Below the pieces are notes generated by a model. The model did no database searches and had not been told where the DNA came from. It saw only the letters and a list, made by a program, of their open reading frames with translations. 64,000 bases of DNA. Source: Aquarana catesbeiana (lineage: Eukaryota > Chordata > Amphibia > Anura > Ranidae). A program made the position numbers and the translations under genes. Location: positions 593,185,790 through 593,249,789 of the forward strand of contig NC_133326.1 of the NCBI RefSeq assembly GCF_042186555.1. The letters are read 5' to 3'. Positions 33,448 through 44,348 of the stretch are shown piece after piece; the first letter of the stretch is position 1, and each line of letters begins with the position of its first letter.

Positions 33448-34102
33448 TTACAAATTGAGGTCTGCTGGCATTGACAATAGTGTAGTACCTAGATTGAAAC
33501 CTGGTTACAGGAGCATATCCAAAGGGTGGTGATAAATAGTATACCTTTCAAATGGCCCGGAGTTGAAAGTGGGGTGCCCCAGGGCCCTATCCCAGGACCA
33601 ATTCTGTTTAACTTGCTCATAAATGACATTGAGGTTGGTATTCCTAGTTCAGTCTCAGTGCTTGCTGACAATACAAAGCTAAGCAGGGTAATCATTTCAC
33701 AGGATATAGCAACTTTATAAGAAGGCCTCAATGAAATAAAGGGGTGGACAACTACATAACAAATAATGTTTAATATAAAAAAATGTGAAATAATGCACTT
33801 GGGGGCTAAAAATATCAAAAATAGCACGTTACTCGCTAGGGGTAGAGCATCTGGGGGAATTGAGGATTGAAAACAATCTTGGGATCCTGGTAAATCAAAA
33901 GCTCAGCAATAGCAAACTACTCAAGACTATTATTCTACAACTTTACAAAACTCTGGTTCGGCCACATCTTGAGTATGTCGTCTAGTTCTGGTCACCAATC
34001 CTCAGAAAGGATGTACTGGAACAAAAAGTAAGGCAATAGAGTAGGGCAACAAAGCTAATAAGGGGGCTGTAGGACCTCAGTTATGAGGAGCAACTACAAG
34101 CA

Positions 34103-34540
34103 ATAAAGTGGTTGTAAAAGCAGAAGTTTTTTTATCATAAAGCCTTCTGTGTGTAGCAGCCCCCCTCAGCTCCCCTAATACTCACCTGAGCCCCATCTCT
34201 ATCCAGCTATGTCCACGAAGGAATCAGATGTCCAGGACCCTACCTCCTGATTGGCTGAGACACACGGCGCCATTGGCTCTCGCTGCTGTCATCAAACTTA
34301 GCCAATCAGGAGAGAGAGGGGGTGGGGCCGAATCACAGCTCTGTGTCTGAATGGATATATGGATCTGCAGCTTGGCTTGGGTGCCCCCATAGAAAGCTGC
34401 TTGCTGTGGGGGCACTCGGCAGGAGGGAGGGGCCAGGAGCTCCAGCCAGGGATCCGCAAAACCATTACACAGAGCAGTTAAGTATGACATGTTTGTTATT
34501 TAAAAAAAACAAAAAAAACAACACTTTATAATCACTTTAA
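34103..34540 (-). mobile_element. TTAA-type MITE inserted in CR1 copy B (second, inverted)
   Basis: Begins ataaagtggttgtaaaagca and ends tataatcactttaa. Internal order is opposite to the copies at 28632 and 32996. Confidence 0.75.
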
Positions 34541-34825
34541 ACCCATTTTCCCTGAAGAAGAGATGCCTAAGAGGAGATATGATCATAATATACAATTATC
34601 TAAATGGTGATTCTAGTATAGGGAGAAAACAAACAGCCACTCAATGAAGTTGGACGAGAAATAATTTAACCTTAAACTGTGCAAAGAGTTATTTACTATT
34701 AGATTTGTAAGAATATGGAACTCTTTTTCACAGCTGGTGGTGTCAGAAGGGAGTACCGATAATTTCAAAAAACTTTTAGATGTGTTTTTTAGCGAATGCT
34801 ATATATAGGGATATAAGAAATGGTA

Positions 34826-35590
34826 GTGACACACACACGTTGAACTGGATTTACTGGTGTATTTATTCAAGCTTACCAACAATATAACTATATAACTTAT
34901 ACATTTGTGTGGAATTCCCCGGGGACCTAGTGCATGGAGTGATTGGTCCCATTCTGATCTGTGACTTGGCTGCAGGGCTAGTGAGGTCAACAGGCTCTCC
35001 TCCCCCATCATTGTTGGACCATGCTGCTAGTAAGAAGATTAATTTTTAACAGACTGACAGACACAAAGATGACAAGGGGCATGGACAGCGAGCAAAGAAA
35101 AGAGAGACATAACATGCGCAGTTCTGCCATCTAGTCTGCAGCTTGTGCCTCCTCTGCTCCATCTTGTCCACTGGGGTTAGACTACCAAACCCAGACCAGA
35201 TCATCTGCTGGCTCTATCTGGTTAGGCTGTGAAGAAATCTCACACATGTGGTATCACCACACTTGGAAAGAGTAGCAGATTGTTTTTTGGGGTGTGATTC
35301 TAAGCATATCTATGAAACGTGTGAGGAAACACTTGTTGAAATTACAACGTTAAATTTTATTTATTTTCTTCATTTTCCAAAAAATTGTGACAAAAAATGA
35401 AAGTGTTAAAAAACTGACCATGACTTGTACTAAAAGCTTGGACTATCTACTTTCCAAATGAAATGAAAAACATTTTAATGAAATTATGGAATTAAAAACA
35501 TTTTAATGAAATGAGACAGGAAGTGGGTACACCAGGGACTGATCAATTTTAAAATAATATACCAAATATACTGTAGGTATATCTATTATA
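34826..35590. other. No gene; distant relative of the 385-bp repeat at 35240-35560
   Basis: 35240-35400 contains tcacacatgtggtatcacca, agtagcagattg and ggggtgtgattct, which parallel the unit of the array at 52101-53335. The remainder is unassigned. Confidence 0.5.
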
Positions 35591-35887
35591 ATTGCTTGTA
35601 GACTCTCTAACTTTCACACAGACCTAATACTATAAACTGATTTGGGTTACTTTTACCAAGGAGATGTAGCAGAATACACGTTGGCCTAAATTTATGAAGA
35701 AAACAGAAAATTGTATCAAATACTTACCGTAATTTTCCTTTCCTGACGCCAAACCATGGCAGCATACTAGTGATAGAGCTCCGCCTCTTGACCACTCCCT
35801 CTGGACCAGTGAATAGCATAAATAAAAGGCATAGTTAGCCGCCACCCCTTTCTTTCTAACAAGCCACAAACCAGAACGCACATGTGT

Positions 35888-36010
35888 GGGCTCATATGCT
35901 GCCATGGTTTGGCGTCAGGAAAGGAAAATTACGGTACGTATTTGATACAATTTTCAGTTTTCCTGACGCCACCATGGCAGCATACTAGTGATAAATAACT
36001 AGCTGATAGG
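35888..36010 (-). repeat. DIRS internal complementary region
   Basis: Two abutting blocks are complementary to the two outer ends of the element. 35891-35955 complements the left end (tttggcgtcaggaaaggaaa, then attacggtacg, then tatttgatacaattttc). 35956-35992 complements the right end (tttcctgacgccaccatggc, then agcatactag). In DIRS elements this region is thought to template circularisation of the cDNA. Confidence 0.85.
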
Positions 36011-36259
36011 GTGGGTACTGCCTCACAAAACCAAATTTATTTTAAATCATAACAGAAGACTTGATAGTCCTACTTCCGAAAGCTACAGACGACAAAGCGC
36101 CTGGGTCGATTCTATAATGTCTTAAATTACTTTAAAATACTTTATATATATACTTTTTAGATCTCTACACCAATAAAAATATATTTTATAGTAACTGTGT
36201 TCTAATTTGTCTCTGGCACTGCGATAATCCCACTTTCCCTGTTTCCTATATATAACTAT

Positions 36260-37435
36260 TCAGGGATGAGGTGCCGTATCTATCAGGACATTCCACCCAC
36301 CACCTGAATGTCTTAAATTATTTTGAGAAGACCAAGATGCTGCTCTACAGATGGTTTTATTGACACATTCAAGAGAGCTGCCCGTGAAGCTGCCACCGCC
36401 CTGGTGGAGTGTGTAGTCACCACTGTAGGAAGGTTGCCACCCCTCGCTCGGTACGATCTGTGTATGAGTTTGACAATCCATCCTGCAAAGGTTCTTGCAG
36501 TGGCCTCCTTCCCCAGGTACTTCCTGTTGGGATTATAAAGAGCTTCTCCGAAGATTTAAATGGTGCAGTAACAGATAAGTATTTCCTTAATGTTCTGGAG
36601 ACATCTAATTCATGCAAACGTACATCTTTGCCAGCACACCATGGATCAGCAAGAAAAGTTGTCCAAAAGAGGTTATTTTAATGAAAAAAGTTACATCACA
36701 AGAAAGGTGCAATAGCACCTTTCTTGTGAAGTAACTTTTTCATTAAAAGAACCTTTTTTTGGACAACTTTTCTTGCTGATCCATGGTGTGCTGGCGAAGA
36801 TATATGTTTGTCTGATGCTTCCAGAACCCAACTGGTAATCGCTACAGCACCCATTAATTTTTGCGCCATTTTTCCGGGAACGTGTGCGATTGGAATATCA
36901 GATTGACATCTAATTCATGCAGACTTCCTGAACGCTCTTCTGGGAAGTTGGGCAAAGCCCAAATACCAGTTTGGTGGACGGGCGTTCCTACCTTTGGAAT
37001 TAAGCGGTCAACTGGCCTTAGTTCGACCCGATCTCTAAAGAATCTTATATGCCGCTCGGAGGCTCCCAGGGCTTGAAGCTCCGACACTCTCCCTCCATTG
37101 TTAACTGCTGTTAAGAAAACTGTGTTGTATGTTATGTTCCAAAGGGAACAATCCTCAGTTGGAGCAAAAGGATGGGCCGATAGAAAGCCTAGTAGAACTG
37201 ACAGATCCCATTGGGGAAAGACTCTTTTATTCGGTGGGCGAATTTTGATAACTGCTTTTAAGAATTGTCTGATTAGTGGCTCCTCAGCCCATCTGAGCTT
37301 TGTTATTGCCGAGATTGCAGATATTTGCACCTTTAATGAGTTGAAGCTAAGGCCCATGTCTAGACCCAATTGAAGGAAGTCCAATACGGCTGATAGAGGT
37401 GGGGCTGCATGATCCAGGCCTCTTTCAGTTAGCAA
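36260..37435 (-). pseudogene. DIRS tyrosine recombinase, interrupted
   Basis: The recombinase inserts the circular DNA copy by site-specific strand exchange. The 5' part (37435-36905) reads LNSLKVQISAISAITKLRW-like N-terminal helices with LGLDMGLSFNSLKVQ, a KRVFPQWDLSVLLGFLS segment, then FLTAVNNGGRVSELQALGAS, the conserved region with the first catalytic Arg (GGRVSEL). At residues SLHELDV the frame is interrupted by a 288-bp foldback retroposon with a 17-bp duplication. It resumes as HELDVSRTLRKYLSVTAPF followed by KSSEKLFI downstream (36617-36417). Frameshifts near 36.4 kb break the C-terminal HxxR/Y part. The order relative to RT-RNase H and the internal complementary region is canonical. 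Confidence 0.85.
36617..36904 (-). mobile_element. Foldback retroposon X2 (17-bp target duplication)
   Basis: Flanked by gacatctaattcatgca at 36600-36616 and 36905-36921; the duplicated bases encode the HELDV of the recombinase. In minus orientation, a head (36904 to about 36800, with aatcgcacacgttcccgg) is followed by inverted arms at about 36712-36796 and 36624-36705 with a loop of under 10 nt. The arms begin ccagcacaccatggatca as in X1. No poly(A), no coding capacity. Confidence 0.85.
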
Positions 37436-37550
37436 GAGTGCGAATCTGTCCCAGATCTTGGCATAGACTTTATTAGTAGTGGCTTTTCTGGCCTTCAGTA
37501 AGGTGGCAATAACTCAAGAGGAGCATCCTAAGCTCTCCAGCCTCCCTCTC

Positions 37551-39383
37551 TCAACAGCCAAGCCCGAAGTTCCAGCCTGCGTATGTTCGGGTGCAGTAAC
37601 CTGCAGGTACCAGCAGGTGCGGAAATGCTGGTAGGGGGATTGGATGCTGTTTGATGAGGTGTATCGCCAAGGAGAACCAAGGCCTCCGTGGCCAGAACGG
37701 GAGGATGGCTGTGACTGTCACCTGTTCTTTCAATAGCCTCAGGAGGAACCTCATAATTAGAGCTGTTGGAGGAAAGGCGTGAGCCAGGCTGCAATTCCAG
37801 GGTGTAACCAACGCATCTGTTCCCCCCGCCTGGGGATGCAGAAATCTGGACAAGAATCTCTGAAGCTTGCTGTTGTTGTGAGATGCAAAGAGGTTGATTT
37901 TAGGTAGCCCCCACCTATCGTTTAATTGAGAGAATATTCTGGGGTGCAAGGTCCATTCCGTATGATCCAGGAATTTTTGTGACAGGTGATCCGCCTGTGT
38001 ATTCAACCTCCCAGAGAGGTAGACTGCCCTCAGAGACTGTAGGTGCATTTCCGCTCAGGCCATTATGGGTTTTACTTCCATCATCAATTTGCTGCTGCGA
38101 GTTGCTCCCTGGTGTTGAATATAGGCCACCGTGGCCCTGTTGTCCATTTGCAGAGTTACTGGGCGATTATTGATCCTGTGGTGTAGGGCCTGGAGAACCA
38201 AAAAGGCTGCTTGAATCTCCAGCATGTTGGAGACCATTCCCTTGGTGGGAAGCTCCATCTGCCCTGGGCTGACTGACCTTCACAGTGCACTCTCCAGCCT
38301 GCCTCATTGGTGTCGGTCGTAACAATGGTCCAACTTAATGGACCTAAGGGCTGCGACTTCTTTAGGGACCGCACCTTCAGCCACCACTGTAGGCTCCTTC
38401 TCATAACAAAAGATACCGTTATCAGTTGTGCCAAGCTCTGCTTCCTAATTGCGTTAGGAAGCCTAGCTGAAACTGATGGAGATGTCAGTGGGCCATGGAA
38501 CCATTGGGATTCACAATGACATGGTGCCTAGTAGACTGAGGCACTGAGAGGCTGATAGATGAGTGATAGTTGCTGCTGCTAAAATTCTCTTCCTGATCAA
38601 CTTCACTTTCTCTGCCGGAATAGAAACAGATGCCTTCTCCGTATCGAACAGGAGCTCCCAGGTACACCAATTGTTGGGTCGGGTTGAGATGGCTCTTTTT
38701 GAAGTTGATGATCCAACCAAACTTCTGCAGAGTGTGGATGAGGATCTCCCTATGTGACAGTAATTCTTCTTGATCCCTGGCCAGCAGTAGGACATCATCC
38801 AAGTAGTGGTGGACTCGAAGACCCTGCACCCTGAGCAGGGCTAGCATAGAGGACTTTTGTGAAGGTCCTCGGAGACGTGCACAGACCAAAGGGTAGGCTT
38901 GTAAACTGTAAATGCGTCTGACCGACTGCAAACCTCAGGTACCTCTAGAAGGCGGGCAAGATTGGAATATGGAGGTATGCGTCCAATCGCCCGGCTGTGT
39001 GGTCTGAGTGATCATGTGAATGGACTCCATTTTGAATTTTTCTAACTGAATAAAATGATTCAGTCCCTTCAATTTAAAGACTGGGCAACACCCTCCGTCC
39101 TTCTTGCGTACCATGAATAGGGTGGAGTAAAACCCTGAGTACTTCTCCGAGGAGGAGGAACAATGTTACTGTTTGCTGTATTTGGAGAGACTGAACGTAT
39201 TGAAGTAGGAAAGCTGCTTCTGGAGGGGGGTGTGCTGAGGAACCTCCAGGAGACTGTGGATCTTACCCAGGAGTCTGTAGAATTTTTCCTCCAAATTCCT
39301 GCAAAGTGCACCAGCCTGGCTCCTACTGGGAGTACCTGGGACTGTGCACCGTCAAAAAGACTTATTAGGTTCCTGTGGGGCAC
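37551..39383 (-). pseudogene. DIRS reverse transcriptase-RNase H, frameshifted
   Basis: Reverse-transcribes the element RNA. The 39383-39069 frame has LPVGARLVHFAGIWRKNSTD, then a SWYARRTEGV-like segment. 38931-38485 carries the RT palm: LVCARLRGPSQKSSMLALLR, then VHHYLDDVLLLARD with the YLDD catalytic box near 38.79 kb, then FGWIINFKKSHLNPTQQLVY and LGAPV. RNase H pieces follow at 38434-38055 (VTLQMDNRATVAYIQHQGAT) and 38048-37551 (LSGRLNTQADHLSQKFLDHT, then EWTLHPRIF), the DIRS RNase H tail with LFASHNN. Several frame changes and stops separate the pieces. Confidence 0.88.
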
Positions 39384-40350
39384 TTAGCATCTTCTGCTTG
39401 TGGGCTCTAAGGAAAGTCGCTTGTGTCCCCTTCCAGCCGCCACCCGGGGCCCTGGACTGCCGAGAAAATCTTGAGTCTCTGGTTCTGTAGGAATGAAACC
39501 TACTGGAAAAAGGCTTTTACCTCTGTTGTTTTTTGTATTGTGGGAGCAAACCAGACTTGCCCTCTTGAGATGGACGACTCTATCTTGGAACCAAAGAGGA
39601 ACTTGCCATCGAAAAGTTTCTTACACCAAGACTGTTTTGAGGAAGGATCCGCTGACCATGGCTTTAACCATAGGGCCCTCTTTGCTGTTACTGGCAGAGC
39701 GCTCTATTGCTGCCTCGCCTATAAAATCAGCTGGTACCTTCAGCTCATCCAGAGCTCAAATGATATCCGCCCTTGGCACCCCCTTCTTCACCGCTGACTC
39801 TATGTTTTGAGTCCAGACTTTAAGGGAGGTAGCCACTGAAGTGAGGGCCACAGCTGGATGGCAGGCTGCCCTGGCTGCCTGATATGCTTTCTTAAGATCT
39901 AAGCCTATTTTCCTGTCCATTATGTCCTTGAAAGAGGCTGAATCCTCCATAGGGAGAGTCACGTTCTTTGCCAAGCGGACCACTGCCGCATCAATCGTAG
40001 GTGGTGCGTCAAGTGATGTCCCCTCTGTCTCATGTAGAGGATATAACTTCTGCATACGGTTAAGGGGAAACCTTTTTTTGTTTTTCTGCCACTCCTGCTT
40101 TATAACGTCCTTGGTAATTGTACTGTCTTCCCGATGTTGTAAAGCGCTGCGCAAACTGTTGGCGCTGTATAATAATAATATAATAATCTCGTTCATGAAT
40201 GGAAAATAGGCTTGCCATTTCTAGAGAAATTGAGGGTCTTGCATAAGTGGGGACTGACTCATGGCAATAGAGAAAAAGGGACAGCCAGCGGAAAATAAAG
40301 ATAGCTGAAAGAGAACAAAAGGATGGAGATCGCCAGTAATCTTCTAACAT
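39384..40350 (-). pseudogene. DIRS gag-like ORF, frameshifted
   Basis: The first ORF of DIRS elements encodes a gag-like nucleocapsid protein. The clearest piece (40125-39756) reads PPTIDAAVVRLAKNVTLPME, then FKDIMDRKIGLDLKKAYQAA, then VALTSVATSLKVWTQNIE, typical of this ORF. The upstream piece (40350-40190) encodes a segment with PTYARPSISLEMASLFSIHE. Between them 40137-40190 is foreign (a short LINE tail). Downstream pieces to about 39384 lie in other frames. Confidence 0.75.
40137..40190 (-). repeat. Short L2/CR1-type LINE or SINE 3' tail in DIRS gag
   Basis: ttgtaaagcgctgcgcaaac, tgttggcgctgt and then ataataataa. This is the common vertebrate LINE-like tail with an AAGCGCTGC...GGCGCT hairpin and an (ATA) repeat. 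A related tail is at 46229-46300. Confidence 0.55.
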
Positions 40351-41372
40351 GATAAACCGGATAATGATTTAATTACAACAAAAAAAATACATTTTTACTT
40401 TCAATGACTTTTTTTTTCTTTTTTCTTTTCTTTAACACACAAAACTTTACTACCAGCAGAGGGCACTACGGAAACCTGCTGAGTCTGGATCCAAGATAAC
40501 TTCAAAGCCAAGAGCCAGGAGCCACAGTCAGGAGGCTGTATACTGCCCACCCTACACCAGTACACTGACAATTTTAAATGTTCCTGGGGATGGGAGAACC
40601 CGCCCCCAGGGTCCTCCTATTGTTGTGAGCAAAATTGAACATTTTGCCCTGTTCCAAAATGGTGCCCGGAGCTTCCATCAGCCAGTGCGCATGTGTGAAC
40701 CGGGCTTTATGACATCATCGGGATCACCCTAGGCCGGTAAATACAGCATTTGGTGGCCGCCCCACGCCTATAGGGAAACCAGAACACCTGCTGCATGGAG
40801 CAATCCACTTTCCTCCCGCACGGAACCTACCCTGAACCCAGAGGAGACAGGAGAAGAGAAAGAGAGAAAAAACAAAGAGAGGATTGACAAAAACAGGTAA
40901 AAACGTAGCCTGCAGGGCCAGGGAAGCCCATAGTTCACACTGGGAGAGGCTTGAACCCAGATGGCTACTGCTCAGTGGCAGAGGTGGGGGACATAAAACT
41001 GCTTACTTCCTTACTGGTGCGTGGAGTATATTAGCAAAAAGAAGAATGGGGTGGCAGCTAACTATGCCTTTATTTATGCTATTCACTGGTCCTGAGGGAG
41101 TGGTCAAGAGGCAGAGCTCTATCACTGCTAGTATGCTGCCATGGTGGCTTCAGGAAAGTTTATTTATTTGCAAAATGTTATAACAAAAACTAAGAAAACA
41201 ATCCTACTTCCTTTTTATAGAAATTAAATACCACCAAAAGAAAGCTCTATCTGAAAAAAATTATACAAAATTTCACTTGGGTACAGTTTTGCATACTGTA
41301 ACTGAGTAATTGTCATGCAAAATGTGACATCTCAGAAATCGGAAAAAATGGCCTGGGCAGAAAGGAGATTAA

Positions 41373-41547
41373 AACAGTCCTATTCTGAAGTCACAGGCAT
41401 GCGCATGGGTGAGCCGAGTGTGAATGGGCACACCTTAATCACCCGTGCACATTGCTCTGTCTGGCCCTACTAATTCAGCAAGGGGGGTGTCGGTAGAGAG
41501 AGGAGTCCGGCTGACACATTTTGGCCACCCCCCCACTCTTCATCTGT
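41373..41547. other. No gene recognised
   Basis: Short spacer between two TTAA MITE copies. Confidence 0.4.
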
Positions 41548-41985
41548 TTAACCACTTCAGCCCCCGAGGATTTGGCAGCTCAATGACCGGAGGACTTTTT
41601 ACAATTTGGCACTGCGCTGCTTTAACTGGTAATTGCGCAGTCATGCAATGTTGTACCCAAACCAAATTTGCGTCTTTTTTTTCCCACAAATAGAGCTTTC
41701 TTTTGATGGTATTTTATTGCCTCTACGGTTTTTATTTTTTGCTATATAAGCGGAAAAAGACCGAAAATTTTGAAAAAAAATATGTTTTCTAATTTTGTTA
41801 TAAAGAAAATTTAATAAACTCAATTTTAGTCATATATTTTAGGCCAAAATGTATTCAGCCACATGTCTTTGGTGAAACAAATGTCAATAAGTGTATATTT
41901 ATTGGTTTGCGCAAAAATTATAGCATCTACAAACTAGGGTGCATTACCTGGATTTTACTCAGCTTTTAGTTTGACTGCCTATCTC
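41548..41985 (+). mobile_element. TTAACCACTT-type MITE, 3'-truncated
   Basis: Starts TTAACCACTTCAGCCCC and follows the family through cccacaaatagagctttctt and gtttgcgcaaaaattatagc. It is lost at about 41985, where the 385-bp repeat begins. Confidence 0.75.
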
Positions 41986-42246
41986 ATTTTTTGAGGTGCA
42001 GGCAGGCAGGGCAGGGCAGTACAACCCCCCCCCCCCCCAATGACCCCATTTTGGAAAGTAGACACCCAAAGGAAATTGCTGAGAGGCATGTTAAGCACAT
42101 TGAATATTTTATTTGTTTGTCACAAATGATTGAAAAATGACAAAAAAAAAATTACACAAAGTTGTCACTAAATGATATATTGCTCACACATGCCATGGTT
42201 ATATGTGGTATTACACCCAAAAAAACATTTTGCTGCTTCTCCTGAG

Positions 42247-43067
42247 TATGGGGATACCTCATGTATGAGACTTTTTGGGAGCTTAGCCGCGTACAGGACC
42301 CCGAAAACCAAGCACTGCCTTCAGGATTTCTAATGCCACGTACACACAATAACAATTCTCGTTGGAAAAAGCTATGATGGTTTTTCCGACGGAATTACGC
42401 TCAAGTTTGTCTTGCATACACACGGTCACACCAAGGTGCAACCGTCCAGAACATGGTGACGTACAACACGACTAGAAGAGGGAAGTTCAATAGCCAGCGC
42501 GCCACCCTTTGGGCTCCTTCTGCTAATCTGCTAAAACAAAGAGAGGATTGACAAAAACAGGTAAAGACGTAGCCTGCAGGGCCAGGGAAGCCCATAGTAA
42601 AAGGAAATGGCAAGCTGGCCCCCCAAAGCTCCAGAACTTAGTCAGGCTAGATGGTATATTTTGTTCCTAAAGAGGAAACACTGCAGAGGCCCATCAAGAC
42701 CATACAGACAAGGGTTTCCCAGGATTTTCAGCACATTTAGCATCCCAAACACCGGGACTTTGCACTGGGAGAGGCTATGGGGATACCTCATGTGTGAGAT
42801 ATTTTGGGAGCCTAGCCACGTACAGGACCCCGAAAACCAAGGACCACCTTCAGGATTTCTAATGCCGCGTACACACAATCGAATTCTCATCGGAAAAAGC
42901 TATGATGGTTTTTCCGACGGAATCATACTCAAGCTTGTCTTGCATACACATGGTCACACCAAAGTCTGACCGTCCAGAACACAGTGACGTACAACACGTA
43001 CGACGGGACTAGAAGAGGGAAGTTCAATAGCCAGCGCACCGCCCTTTGGGCTCCTTCTGCTAATCTC
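42247..43067. repeat. Local duplication: repeat tail plus Harbinger left end
   Basis: 42247-42530 and 42777-43065 are near-identical: tggggatacctcatg, then acaggaccccgaaaacca, then the Harbinger terminus TGCC(A/G)CGTACACACAAT and about 190 bp of its interior. The 245-bp spacer contains about 65 bp matching DIRS sequence at 40867-40935 (aaaacaaagagaggattgac, then gcctgcagggccaggg). Confidence 0.8.
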
Positions 43068-44348
43068 CTGTTTATCTTGTGTTAGTAGAAGTTTGGTGAG
43101 AGACGATTCGTGCTTTTCAGACTCCAGCTTTTTCAGATCGTTTTACTGCTGTTCAGTTTGTGCTTGTGGGTTTGTATCTGGTTTTCAGTGTGTGAAGTCA
43201 GTTCGTATCTGTTTTTCAGTGCATTCTTGTCTGCTCGTTACTGATTTTCAGCTCGCTCTTCACAGGCCTTGCTGTTCTTCAGTGTGTTCTGTTTGGTTTG
43301 TTCTGACCAGCGGACTGTTTTGAAGCCATGTTGCGGGTACGTGCTAGTCGTAGAATTCATGCTGTGCGGGGGCTTGGTGTAAAAATCCTAATTATGTTGC
43401 CTCAGTTGGGCCTGAGGCCCGACTTTCAGAAACTCCAATGACGGCCCTGGTAGCTGGCCGTCCTGGCTTGCCCCCCCCCTAAGCGCCCGTGGAGTGAGAG
43501 AAAAATATGTAGAATATTTTTTACGGGTAGGGGGGCCATTGCTATGCCAGGACATTTTGAATACATTTTCTCTTTTATCAGATCAAATCTTGATTTTCAT
43601 TTACTGCTTGGGTTTCTTTTAGCTGTCTCTTAGGTTCTCCTAGTGCACTTCTAGTGTCAAGTGGTTTTTCCATTATTAAATAACACCCATGAGCATTGTA
43701 AACACTAACTTAACACAAAAAAATGGTATTGATCATTGAAAGAAGAAGCCACACATTGTTGAGTATAAAACCTTTTACTTTGTGCACAGTCACATGTGCG
43801 TTTTATAAAACATTTGGTGGTAAAAAAAACACTTTTTTTTTTTAAAGTTTTACCTTGAAATTTCTGAAAAAATACAGAAGCAGGCATGTTTCCAAACATA
43901 ACATACACAACTCTGGAACTTATAAAGTTCAACATTGCAAAAAAAAAGGCAATATCAGACATTTTATAGTGTGAAAAAGGTCTTGATCTTGCCTTCATCA
44001 GATAGGGTGAAGTCACCCCTGTAAAAGCCAAATTTAGAAGATGCACACAAATTGTGAGTCAAAATGGGGATGTCCTTTCTGATCCCATACCTAATGTCAA
44101 CATGTGCTATCTCCCATCATGGGGGATCAATGGATGTGTTTTGGGGTACAACCACTTCCTCTCACCTACCAGAGATGGGAGGAAGGGGTTACACCTACAA
44201 AACGTGTACATTGAAATCCCTGATGGCAGATAGCACATGTTGCAACACTGTGCGCATCTTCCAAATTTAGCTTTTAGACTGTATTAAAACTTTAGATAAA
44301 ATTATTGTAAAAAATAAACAAAAAAAATTCCAGGAATCTTTTTAGGAT

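Larger units (their letters stand above)
32706..34790 (+). pseudogene. CR1 ORF2 reverse transcriptase, degenerate
   Basis: Recognisable pieces in order are a GMVPAD-like start of the RT region; RGRPMDVGYLDFTKAYDTVP followed by HNVV, the RT fingers/palm with the first catalytic Asp in YLDFTKAYD; after the MITE, GVPQGPIPGPILFNLLINDI; and LADNTKLSR at 33661-33687, where the expected second catalytic Asp is Asn (codon AAT at 33670-33672). Downstream pieces match the C-terminal KTLVRPHLEYV and RMWNSL-like segments. Many stops and frameshifts are present. Compared with copy A (58377-61328) it is much older. Confidence 0.85.
32706..34825 (+). mobile_element. Degenerate CR1 LINE (copy B) with two nested MITEs
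   Basis: The reading order matches the CR1 ORF2 at 58377-61328, from its middle RT region to its end. The copy is 5'-truncated at about 32706 and interrupted by MITEs at about 32996-33447 and 34103-34540. It ends near 34825. Confidence 0.85.
35698..41165 (-). mobile_element. DIRS tyrosine-recombinase retrotransposon (nearly complete)
   Basis: Inverted terminal repeats: about 35744-35870 is the reverse complement of about 41041-41165 (shared words include tagtgatagagctc/gagctctatcactg and gaatagcataaataaa). Between them, on the minus strand, lie gag, RT-RNase H and tyrosine recombinase, followed by an internal complementary region at about 35888-36010. This order is diagnostic of DIRS. No TSD is expected or seen. 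All genes are broken. Confidence 0.9.
35590..41372 (-). mobile_element. TTAACCACTT-type MITE split by the DIRS element
   Basis: Left flank 35600-35697 includes gatgtagcagaatacacgtt and ggcctaaatttatgaagaaa, the complement of the MITE block cttcatcaatttaggcc. The right flank 41185-41372 continues with ttaaataccaccaaaagaaa, gcctgggcagaaagg and a final TTAA. The DIRS insertion lies between them. Confidence 0.6.
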
